A stretch of DNA of 11,417 bases, from NCBI GenBank assembly GCA_030641105.1, contig DAOWHZ010000038.1, positions 1 to 11,417 of the forward strand, in the 5' to 3' direction. Below the pieces are notes generated by a model. It did no database searches. It saw only the letters and a list, made by a program, of their open reading frames with translations, and had not been told where the DNA came from. The first letter of the stretch is position 1. The number at the start of each line of letters is the position of its first letter. Below are positions 6,395-11,417 of the stretch, piece by piece. The DNA is from a bacterium. GTDB taxonomy: Bacteria > Patescibacteria > ABY1 > BM507 > VMTK01. A program made the position numbers and the translations under genes.

Positions 6395-6443
6395 AAATAA
6401 AAAAAAGCCACCGTTTATCTATGAGGACAGGGACGGTGGTTTT
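6395..6443. terminator. Terminator between htrA and the repeat-protein gene, strongest leftwards
   Basis: AAGCCACCGT (6405-6414) pairs with ACGGTGGTTT (6433-6442) with one wobble, around an 18-base loop. On the minus strand the stem is followed by a run of eight T and then ATTT, a strong terminator for the gene ending at 6451. On the plus strand the tail (TTTAAG) is weak but could still stop htrA transcripts. Confidence 0.85.
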
Positions 6444-6450
6444 AAGATTC

Positions 6451-6876
6451 TTAAGGTGAAAAAGGCTCTTTTAAATATTCCAGAGAAATGATCACAGGGA
6501 TTCCCGCAAAGCGTGCGATCTCTGCTATCAGTTTTTGGTTAGTATAAATTCTTTCAAAATCGCCTTCCATCGTGAGATGTTTATAAGTGCCGTTCATCAT
6601 CACATAGGCTTTTCTGAAATCCCCATCCATCGCGAGACCATTATAATCGCCGTTCATTGTGACGAGGCCTTCATAAGTGCCGTTCATTGTGACGAGGCCT
6701 TCATAAGTGCCATACATATTAACAGCACTCTTATAAGTGCCCCACATTGTGACCGGCAATTTATAATCCCCATGCATACAAACGTCATCCTTAACGATGA
6801 ACTTTTTATCTCTTTCATCTATTTTTCCGGTTTTTTCAGCCAACGCCATTGCTTCTATTGATGAGATAATATTCAT
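6451..6876 (-). CDS. Small protein of eight tandem M-x-G-[TD]-[YF] decapeptide repeats
   Basis: 141 residues. An N-terminal helix-like part (1-33) is followed by eight units beginning at Met34, 44, 54, 64, 74, 83, 94 and 103, each close to M-x-G-[T/D]-[Y/F]-x-x-[L/A]-V-T. A C-terminal part (113-141, NQKLIAEIARFAGIPVIISLEYLKEP) resembles a capping helix and strand. Unit length 9-11 with conserved Gly and aromatic suggests a beta-hairpin stack or solenoid; I recognise no family (not MORN, pentapeptide or bactofilin by pattern). Two adjacent units are identical at the DNA level over 30 bp, so expansion is recent. No signal peptide or TM helix. AAGGAGG lies 5 bases before the ATG. It is a single-gene unit with its own terminator. 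Confidence 0.75.
   Translation of the reverse strand: MNIISSIEAMALAEKTGKIDERDKKFIVKDDVCMHGDYKLPVTMWGTYKSAVNMYGTYEGLVTMNGTYEGLVTMNGDYNGLAMDGDFRKAYVMMNGTYKHLTMEGDFERIYTNQKLIAEIARFAGIPVIISLEYLKEPFSP
6649..6708. repeat. Exact 30-bp tandem duplication inside the repeat-protein gene
   Basis: The 30-bp block at 6649-6678 is repeated without change at 6679-6708, each copy encoding one decapeptide of the TYEGLVTMNG series. Neighbouring units keep the same length but have diverged in sequence. Confidence 0.9.
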
Positions 6877-6881
6877 TTTTT

Positions 6882-6888
6882 CCTCCTT
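6882..6888 (-). promoter_or_regulatory. Strong Shine-Dalgarno site for the repeat-protein gene
   Basis: On the minus strand AAGGAGG is followed by five A residues and then the ATG at 6876, which fixes this start. Confidence 0.85.
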
Positions 6889-6951
6889 CAGAGTGATATG
6901 CTCCTTGTTAGTGGTTTTTGTTTAAGGTGCTATAATTTTTAAACTTATTTA

Positions 6952-6980
6952 AACTTAGCAAAGATTTAATTTTGTGTCAA
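6952..6980 (-). promoter_or_regulatory. Possible promoter of the repeat-protein gene
   Basis: Minus-strand TTGACA (plus 6975-6980), preceded by CCCC, has TAAGTT 17 bp downstream (plus 6952-6957). The -10 is weak (3 of 6). It would give a leader of roughly 70 bases. The same CCCCTTGAC context occurs before the minus-strand operon near 9923. Confidence 0.45.
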
Positions 6981-7000
6981 GGGGAACTTCAATTATTATT

Positions 7001-7183
7001 GTCATTGCGAGGAGCGAAACGAAGAGTAAGCGAGTGAAGTGACGAAGCAATCCCGTGAACAACACTGTCATTGCGAGCCCGCAGGCGAAGCAATCCCGTG
7101 AATAGTGCATTTACCACGGGATTGCTTCGTCATTCCGTTCCTTCGCCAGCTGGCGAATCCACTCCATTCCTCGCAATGACAGT
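7001..7183. mobile_element. MITE-like palindromic repeat cluster
   Basis: Two direct copies of a unit beginning GTCATTGCGAG and ending GAAGCAATCCCGTG (7001-7057 and 7067-7100) are followed by an inverted copy beginning CACGGGATTGCTTCGTC and ending CTCGCAATGACAG (7115-7182). Copies 2 and 3 form a hairpin of about 120 bp. Copy 1 and copy 3 carry different internal variable parts. This 'cattgcgag...gcaatcccgtg' sequence is a widespread non-coding repeat in bacterial intergenic regions. It encodes no transposase. It fills most of the 365-bp gap between the repeat-protein gene and the ABC ATPase. Confidence 0.85.
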
Positions 7184-7206
7184 GAATATTATCCACATCT
7201 TTTTGT

Positions 7207-7234
7207 TTGACTTTATTTTTTATTATGATAATAT
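7207..7234 (+). promoter_or_regulatory. Candidate promoter of the ABC ATPase, near-leaderless
   Basis: TTGACT (7207-7212) is followed by overlapping -10 candidates GATAAT (7227-7232, in TATGATAAT) and TAATAT (7229-7234). Either would start transcription 0-3 bases before the ATG at 7242, so the mRNA would have almost no leader. Spacing to the -35 is 14-16 bp, shorter than ideal. Confidence 0.55.
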
Positions 7235-7241
7235 TGTTAAT

Positions 7242-8171
7242 ATGATAGAGATCAGCAACCTCACAAAAAAATTCGGCGTAAATATCGCTTTAGATAATAT
7301 AACTCTCTCTGTAAAAAAGGGAGAGGTTTTGGGTTTTTTAGGGCCTAATGGCGCGGGCAAAACCACCTGCATGAAAATTATTACTTCTTTTTGGGCCCCG
7401 ACATCCGGCAAGGTTGAAGTTGACGGTTTGGATGTAAGTAAAAATTCATTAGAAGTCAGAAGAAAAATAGGGTATTTGCCGGAAACCGTGCCATTGTATG
7501 ATGATATGCGGGTTTATGAATATTTAAAGTTTGTAGCTGAAGTTCGCGGTTTGCCAAAAGATGGGATTAAGACAAGAATTAAAGAAGTTGTAAAAATTTG
7601 CGGTTTAAGCAAAGCGATTCGCCAGCCAATTGAAGAATTGTCAAAAGGATTTCGCCAGCGGGTCGGCTTGGCGCAGGCAATTATGCATAATCCTGATATT
7701 TTAATTTTAGACGAGCCGACAACTGGATTGGATCCAAACCAAATCGCGGAAATCAGGAATTTAATCAAGGAATTAGGCAAAGAAAAAACTGTTATATTTT
7801 CAACTCATATTTTAGCGGAAGTAAGCGCGACCTGCGATCGGGTAATAATTATACATAATGGTAAAATAGCAGGCGAAGGCACGCCTGAAGAATTAGCGGC
7901 TAAAGCAGGTAGTAGAGAAATGATTTATGTAAAAATCAAAGGGCCAAAAGATGAAATATTAAATAAACTGCGAGATATGGAGAATGTGGCAAAGGCAGAA
8001 ATAAAAGATAAGGAATCAGATGATGTTTATGGATATGAAATAGAACCAAAATCCGGAGTTGATTTGCGGGAGTATTTGTCAATGACGGTAATGAATTCCG
8101 GATGGAGCATACTTGAATTTTCTAAAAAGAGTGTTAGCTTGGAAGATGTGTTCCGTGAGTTAACAAAGTAA
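7242..8171 (+). CDS. ABC-2-type transporter ATPase (GldA/CcmA-like)
   Basis: 309 residues from ATG 7242. All nucleotide-binding motifs are present: Walker A GPNGAGKTT (34-42), signature LSKGFRQ (133-139, the GldA-type variant with Lys for the first Gly), Walker B ILILDE with Glu158, D-loop GLD (162-164), H-loop His189 in FSTH. A C-terminal domain of about 80 residues follows, usual in GldA/NatA/CcmA ATPases. It powers the permease encoded next and the GldG-like subunit further on. In Bacteroidetes GldAFG is linked to gliding; in other phyla the substrate is unknown. A longer reading frame starting at 7071 exists but its first 57 codons lie in the repeat cluster and are rejected. TAA stop. Confidence 0.93.
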   Translation: MIEISNLTKKFGVNIALDNITLSVKKGEVLGFLGPNGAGKTTCMKIITSFWAPTSGKVEVDGLDVSKNSLEVRRKIGYLPETVPLYDDMRVYEYLKFVAEVRGLPKDGIKTRIKEVVKICGLSKAIRQPIEELSKGFRQRVGLAQAIMHNPDILILDEPTTGLDPNQIAEIRNLIKELGKEKTVIFSTHILAEVSATCDRVIIIHNGKIAGEGTPEELAAKAGSREMIYVKIKGPKDEILNKLRDMENVAKAEIKDKESDDVYGYEIEPKSGVDLREYLSMTVMNSGWSILEFSKKSVSLEDVFRELTK

Positions 8172-8273
8172 ATACCCACGAATTTACAAATTTAGTACAA
8201 ATTTACAAATATAAAGCTACACGAAGAATAAATATTTGTAAATTTGTAGAGGATTTGTAAATTCGTGGGTATT
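8171..8273. repeat. 42-bp-arm near-perfect hairpin between ATPase and permease genes
   Basis: The left arm (8171-8212) and right arm (8232-8273) are reverse complements over 42 positions except for one 4-base mismatched block (TTAG against CCTC). The loop is 19 bases. Each arm itself contains AATTTACAAAT twice as a direct repeat. The left arm begins at the last base of the ATPase stop codon; the right arm ends 10 bases before the permease ATG. There is no T-run, so it is not a standard terminator, but in the mRNA it would be a very stable structure between two co-transcribed genes. Confidence 0.93.
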
Positions 8274-8283
8274 AAGAAGCAAT

Positions 8284-9015
8284 ATGAATGGACAATATTT
8301 TAAAACAATCTACACATTATTCAAAAAAGAATTAATGTCATATTTTAATTCCCCAATTGCTTATATTTTTATCGGCGTGTTTTTGGTGGTTGGCAACTGG
8401 CTGTTTTTTAAGAATTTCTTTTTGATTGGGCAGGCGGGCATGCGGGGATATTTCGGCCTTTTGCCATGGATATTTTTGTTTTTGTCTCCGGCTATTACTA
8501 TGCGGCTGTGGGCGGAAGAAAAGAAAAGCGGCACGATTGAATTTTTACTAACCTTGCCGGTTACGGATTGGCAAGTTGTGCTGGCTAAATTTTTCAGCGG
8601 CTTGGCCTTTTTATTTATTACTTTGCTTTTATCAATTAGTTTGCCGATTACCGTGGCGTTTCTGGGCAATGCTGATTTAGGCCCGATGATTGGCGGGTAT
8701 TTAGGCGCTTTATTTCTTGGCGGATCATATTTGGCTTTGGGCTTGTTTATTTCCAGCTTAACCAAAAATCAGATTATTGCTTTTGTTTTAGCATTGGTAG
8801 CATGTTTTATCGCTTTTATAATCGGCGCTGATTTTGTTTTAGTTGGCGCGCCGCAGTTTGCTATGCCAGTGATGAAATTTTTGGGCTTGGGCAGCCATTT
8901 TTATAATATTTCCAAAGGCGTGATTGATTCAAAAGATATTATTTATTATTGTTCATTTATATTTATATTTTTGTGGCTGAATGCGAGGGTGATTGAGAGT
9001 CGGGGATGGAAGTGA
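8284..9015 (+). CDS. ABC-2 permease (GldF-like)
   Basis: 243 residues with six predicted transmembrane helices (about 24-47, 57-75, 101-127, 133-158, 162-185, 217-233). The cytoplasmic segment between TM2 and TM3 reads MRLWAEEKKSGTIEFLLTLP (73-92), followed by TDWQVVLAKF, the characteristic coupling region of ABC-2 permeases of the GldF/NosY/YhaP type. The N-terminal FKKELMSYFNSPIAYIF is also typical. It forms the membrane channel with the upstream ATPase. No Shine-Dalgarno site; the gene follows the ATPase by 112 bp consisting almost wholly of the hairpin, so expression probably depends on readthrough. TGA stop. Confidence 0.92.
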   Translation: MNGQYFKTIYTLFKKELMSYFNSPIAYIFIGVFLVVGNWLFFKNFFLIGQAGMRGYFGLLPWIFLFLSPAITMRLWAEEKKSGTIEFLLTLPVTDWQVVLAKFFSGLAFLFITLLLSISLPITVAFLGNADLGPMIGGYLGALFLGGSYLALGLFISSLTKNQIIAFVLALVACFIAFIIGADFVLVGAPQFAMPVMKFLGLGSHFYNISKGVIDSKDIIYYCSFIFIFLWLNARVIESRGWK

Positions 9016-9090
9016 TTTTTGAAATTGGAAGAAATTTGTAATTAGAAATTTGGATATTAAGATATTGGGATATTTGGATGTAATGAAAGA
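9016..9090. repeat. Short AT-rich direct repeats after the permease gene
   Basis: The stretch contains related pieces gaaattgg, gaaatttg, agatattggg and ggatatttgg in close succession, resembling the other low-complexity spacers in the window. No gene or promoter is evident. Confidence 0.4.
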
Positions 9091-9114
9091 AAAAGCTCAT
9101 CCCGGGGGATGAGC
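9086..9114 (-). terminator. Intrinsic terminator of the minus-strand two-gene operon
   Basis: GCTCATCC (9095-9102) and GGATGAGC (9107-9114) form a perfect 8-bp stem with a 4-base loop. On the minus strand the stem is followed by TTTTTCTTTC. On the plus strand there is no T-run, so it serves the leftward operon ending at 9129. Confidence 0.85.
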
Positions 9115-9128
9115 AGTGAGAATTTAAG

Positions 9129-9404
9129 TTAGTTGGTAACGTAATCGCCCATAGAAGGTAACCAAAACCTTAATTCATATTTATCAAAGAATTGACTCAA
9201 GAATGCAACAGATTTTTGTGTGAATTCTTTCGTTTCATTAAGATAGCCCTTTTTTTGTAAAGAACGTATTTGATGTTTATATCTCCATCTTAGATTTATT
9301 GCTGCAGTTGTTCCTTTACCATTATTACAGAGTGAAACACGTTTTCTTAGGTATTCTGATTGTTTTAGAGATAATTTTTCTTTTTTTCTGTTTCTTTTTT
9401 TCAT
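9129..9404 (-). CDS. Small basic hypothetical protein
   Basis: 91 residues, strongly basic at the N-terminus (MKKRNRKKEKLSLKQSEYLRKRVSL), with further basic helix-like segments (INLRWRYKHQIRSLQKKGYL) and an aromatic C-terminus (FFDKYELRFWLPSMGDYVTN). No TM helix or signal peptide. The charge pattern would suit nucleic acid or ribosome binding, but I recognise no family. AAGGAGGT lies 6 bases before the ATG. It is second in a two-gene minus-strand unit, 35 bases after its partner, and ends at a clear terminator. The pair lies inside the ABC-2 exporter gene set on the opposite strand. Confidence 0.65.
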   Translation of the reverse strand: MKKRNRKKEKLSLKQSEYLRKRVSLCNNGKGTTAAINLRWRYKHQIRSLQKKGYLNETKEFTQKSVAFLSQFFDKYELRFWLPSMGDYVTN

Positions 9405-9410
9405 CCCCCA

Positions 9411-9418
9411 ACCTCCTT
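9411..9418 (-). promoter_or_regulatory. Strong Shine-Dalgarno site
   Basis: Minus-strand AAGGAGGT, 6 bases before the ATG at 9404, fixes that start. Confidence 0.85.
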
Positions 9419-9439
9419 ATTACAGTTTTTTCAGCGCTT

Positions 9440-9835
9440 TTACTGCATTTCTTTAATTAGTTGTTCTAATTTTTGAATCTCATAAGAACAAGTAATGTCG
9501 TCAGTAAATATGCGCACAGTATCATTCACTACTTTTATAAACACATCAGAGTCACAAGGTGTCAATTTAAAGTAATCATCCGATTTAATTATTCCTACTT
9601 TTTTTGCTGTTTTATAAATCGCATCATCAAGATCGAGAACATTATCAAGAATAAAAGATAGGGGACACAAGAGCGTTGATACAGTGAGAAATTCGGGATT
9701 CTGTTTTTGCCTGTTCAGGATTAAAGTCAAAAATGAGCTTTTTAGTTGTAGTAAATAAATTTCATTCAACGCAAAGTTCACAATTTTAGCACAATTTTTT
9801 GTTTGAACAATTTCCTTTCTTGTTAAAATTCGCAT
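9440..9835 (-). CDS. Small hypothetical protein, first gene of the minus-strand pair
   Basis: 131 residues, mostly helical by eye (KIVNFALNEIYLLQLKSSFL, 17-36; LLCPLSFILDNVLDLDDAIYK, 55-75), with an acidic middle (LDLDDA) and a C-terminal helix EIQKLEQLIKEMQ. It has four cysteines (15, 57, 94 and 116) without an obvious metal-site spacing, and no TM helix or signal peptide. Not recognised. AGGAGGA lies 5 bases before the ATG. It is probably co-transcribed with the basic protein at 9129-9404. One cannot tell from sequence whether the pair is a toxin-antitoxin unit; sizes and order would allow it, but no motif supports it. Confidence 0.65.
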   Translation of the reverse strand: MRILTRKEIVQTKNCAKIVNFALNEIYLLQLKSSFLTLILNRQKQNPEFLTVSTLLCPLSFILDNVLDLDDAIYKTAKKVGIIKSDDYFKLTPCDSDVFIKVVNDTVRIFTDDITCSYEIQKLEQLIKEMQ

Positions 9836-9840
9836 GCTAT

Positions 9841-9847
9841 TCCTCCT
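9841..9847 (-). promoter_or_regulatory. Strong Shine-Dalgarno site
   Basis: Minus-strand AGGAGGA, 5 bases before the ATG at 9835, fixes that start. Confidence 0.85.
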
Positions 9848-9896
9848 ATGATTATGGGGTTATTTAAAAAAGGACAGTTTGTTGATTTATGATAAG

Positions 9897-9923
9897 ATTA
9901 TATGAATTTTAATAAAAAGTCAA
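9897..9923 (-). promoter_or_regulatory. Candidate promoter of the minus-strand two-gene operon
   Basis: Minus-strand TTGACT (plus 9918-9923) and a perfect TATAAT (plus 9897-9902), with a short 15-bp spacer. It is preceded by CCCC, as is the -35 of the repeat-protein gene. The -10 overlaps the first copy of the 19-bp direct duplication described below. Confidence 0.55.
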
Positions 9924-10042
9924 GGGGATTAGAAAACAGAAAGCAGCCCGCCTGCGCAGACAGGAAAATAGAAAGCAGAATAAAATTTAATATTTAAAGT
10001 TCTGTCGTCTGTTGTCTTAATAAATATGAATTTTAATAAAAA
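9900..10042. repeat. Spacer bracketed by a 19-bp direct duplication of the GldG-like start region
   Basis: ATATGAATTTTAATAAAAA occurs at 9900-9918 and again at 10024-10042, where it contains the start codon of the GldG-like gene. Between the copies are a direct repeat (agaaaacagaaagcag / ggaaaatagaaagcag) and the palindromic piece CCTGCGCAGACAGG. A partly complementary tract (ttctgtcgtctgttgtctt) follows. From the upstream copy one could read a 31-codon frame ending at a TAA just before 10000, probably a by-product. Confidence 0.7.
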
Positions 10043-11417
10043 ATTAATAAATAAAACAAATCTAAGTATAACCGTGCTGATTATTATCGGCATTTTAGCT
10101 GTGATAAATTTTTTTTCTTATCAAATATTTCACCGCTGGGACTTGACGCAGAATAAGGATTATTCAATTTCAAAAGTCAGCAAGCGGACTGTTGGAGAAT
10201 TGGATGACATAATTAATATTAAAGTTTATTTTAGCAAAAATTTGCCAAGCCAATACATAACTTTGCATCAGGAAGTCGGGGATATTCTGGATGAATATGC
10301 TAATTATTCAAACGGCAAGATACGGGTGGAATTTATTGATCCGGCTGATGATGAAGATTTAACGCAGAAATTAATAATGATGGGCATTCCTGAATTACAA
10401 TTTAATGTTTTAGAAAAAGACAAGCTGCAAATAGTTAGAGGTTATTTAGGCATGGCTATTCAGTACGGGGACAAAAACGAGGTAATACCGGTTGTGCAGG
10501 ACACGCAAAATTTAGAATATCAAGTTACTTTAGCGATTAAAAAAGTTATTAGTCAAGAAATGGCCGTGATTGGTTTTGTTGTTAGTAACGCCACTGCTGA
10601 TCTGGAGAATGAGATAAGCGCGGCCTATAAGTCATTGCAGGAGTTGTATCAAGTGCGCCAAGTTGATTTGTCAACTGTGGAACAGGTGCCGGCGGAGATT
10701 AATACTTTAATTATTGTCGGCCCAAAAGAACAATTTGAAGAAGAGCAACTTAAAGCCATTGACGCCCACCTATGCCAAGGCTTCGGTGGGCAAGGCGGCT
10801 CGTTGCTAATTTTAGTCGATGGAGTAAAAGTAGAAGAAGGCATGATGGCTAATGTTAACAATGTTGGTTTAGGCGGTTTGCTGGAAAATTATGGAATTAA
10901 ATTAAATCATAATTTAGTTTTGGATGTTTCTAACAGCATTGCTTCATTTACGCAGGGACTTTTTACATTTTCAACTAATTATCCGTTTTGGCCAAAGGTT
11001 GTTAAAGACGGTTTTGATCAGGAAAACGCGGCTGTGGCAAAATTGGAAAGCTTGGTTTTGCCATGGGCCAGCAGTTTAGAAATTTTAACTGATAAAATTA
11101 ACGAGAATAATAAAATTTCTTATTTAGCCCGCACTACTGATAGAGCATGGAGCCAAGATGATAATTTCAATCTGAATCCGCAGCAGATGTTTGCTCCAAG
11201 CAACGGACAAAGACAGCTAACATTGGCAGTGTCTGTTTTTGGCAAGTTTAACAGCGCTTATGGCGACAACAGCACTGATGCCGGTCGTTTAATTGTAGTA
11301 GGGGACAGTGATTTTATTAAAGATGGTTTTGTCCGCAATAACCCTGATAATTTAATCTTTTTTCAGAATTTGGTTGACAGTTTAAGCTTGGATGATGATT
11401 TAATCAATATCAGGTCC
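10026..11417 (+). CDS. GldG-like ABC-2 auxiliary protein (3' end beyond window)
   Basis: 464 codons are open to the window edge without a stop. One N-terminal TM helix (about 14-35) is followed by the typical GldG start of the extracytoplasmic part, RWDLTQNKDYSISKVSKRTV (37-56), then KVYFSKNLP (66-74), VEFIDPADD (101-109) and NTLIIVGPKEQF (226-237), and later RLIVVGDSDFI. This matches the ABC-type auxiliary (GldG / DUF4350-like) family that accompanies GldA and GldF; full-length members usually also have a C-terminal TM helix, which would lie outside. Residues about 247-258 (AHLCQGFGGQGG) look expanded compared with the usual 'YL..GG' and coincide with a DNA palindrome. No Shine-Dalgarno site. 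It is separated from its partner genes by the inverted two-gene island. Confidence 0.9.
   Translation, partial: MNFNKKLINKTNLSITVLIIIGILAVINFFSYQIFHRWDLTQNKDYSISKVSKRTVGELDDIINIKVYFSKNLPSQYITLHQEVGDILDEYANYSNGKIRVEFIDPADDEDLTQKLIMMGIPELQFNVLEKDKLQIVRGYLGMAIQYGDKNEVIPVVQDTQNLEYQVTLAIKKVISQEMAVIGFVVSNATADLENEISAAYKSLQELYQVRQVDLSTVEQVPAEINTLIIVGPKEQFEEEQLKAIDAHLCQGFGGQGGSLLILVDGVKVEEGMMANVNNVGLGGLLENYGIKLNHNLVLDVSNSIASFTQGLFTFSTNYPFWPKVVKDGFDQENAAVAKLESLVLPWASSLEILTDKINENNKISYLARTTDRAWSQDDNFNLNPQQMFAPSNGQRQLTLAVSVFGKFNSAYGDNSTDAGRLIVVGDSDFIKDGFVRNNPDNLIFFQNLVDSLSLDDDLINIRS
10764..10791. repeat. Palindromic element inside the GldG-like coding sequence
   Basis: GCCCACC (10764-10770) and GGTGGGC (10785-10791) are perfect inverted repeats around TATGCCAAGGCTTC. 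The text closely resembles the short GC-rich palindromes ('cccgcc..gccaaggcttcggcggg') that I associate with spacers of CPR genomes. Here it is in frame and translated as part of a Gly/Gln-rich loop. Confidence 0.65.

Noticed and set aside
6535..6861. Plus-strand reading frame of 108 codons opposite the repeat-protein gene
   Set aside because: It mirrors the 30-bp repeat on the other strand; the minus strand has the Shine-Dalgarno site, terminator and sensible composition.
7071..7241. 57-codon N-terminal extension of the ABC ATPase reading frame
   Set aside because: It is translated repeat-cluster sequence with no similarity to ABC ATPases; the family N-terminus MIEISNLTKKFG begins at the ATG at 7242, which also has a promoter just upstream.
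9129..9835. Toxin-antitoxin assignment for the minus-strand gene pair
   Set aside because: Sizes and operon layout are compatible, but neither protein shows a toxin or antitoxin motif (no PIN, RelE, HigB, ribbon-helix-helix or HTH pattern).
10649..10861. Minus-strand reading frame of 70 codons within the GldG-like gene
   Set aside because: It is a shadow of the conserved plus-strand gene, with no start signals and low-complexity composition.

Overview
The window looks like chromosomal DNA of a low-GC member of the Candidate Phyla Radiation (Patescibacteria, Parcubacteria-like). The grounds are composition, compact gene order, intergenic spacers packed with short palindromic repeats, and a signal-peptide protein (2835-3608, minus) carrying an N-terminal domain I associate with CPR genomes (pattern LKGKILLxVE..G..YYV..DGKRY). 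The assignment is inference from family knowledge; no marker gene settles it. The genes read normally with the standard code.

Layout. 1-1316: end of ftsE and complete ftsX (divisome ABC-type complex), separated by a large imperfect palindrome. 1447-1713: small two-helix membrane protein, closed by a strong bidirectional terminator (1730-1772). 1863-4633 (minus): three unrecognised genes, one a secreted or anchored coiled-coil protein, and just upstream of the last one a tRNA-Gln(TTG) at 4661-4731. A back-to-back promoter pair (about 4772-4831) fires the tRNA leftwards and, probably, a small gene (4886-5113, apparently frameshifted) rightwards. 5203-6333: HtrA/DegP-type membrane-anchored serine protease, probably made from a leaderless mRNA. 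6451-6876 (minus): a small protein built of eight roughly 10-residue M-x-G-[TD]-[YF] repeats. 7001-7183: a MITE-like 'cattgcgag...gaagcaatcccgtg' repeat cluster. 7242-9015: ABC ATPase and ABC-2 permease (GldA/GldF-like), with a 103-bp near-perfect hairpin between them. 9129-9835 (minus): two small unknown genes in an operon. 10026-end: GldG-like auxiliary subunit, cut by the window edge.

How they fit together. FtsEX is expected to regulate cell-wall hydrolysis at the septum. HtrA handles extracytoplasmic protein quality control. The ATPase, permease and GldG-like protein form one ABC-2-type exporter whose gene set is interrupted by the minus-strand two-gene island.

Two styles of translation start are visible. 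The conserved genes have little or no Shine-Dalgarno sequence and often an apparent -10 box just upstream of ATG. The small unknown genes at 4886, 6876(-), 9404(-) and 9835(-) all have near-perfect AGGAGG sites. Together with the repeat protein, the frameshifted gene and the operon-interrupting island, this is the least ordinary aspect of the window. I did not find a recognisable defence system, CRISPR array, or intact transposase.
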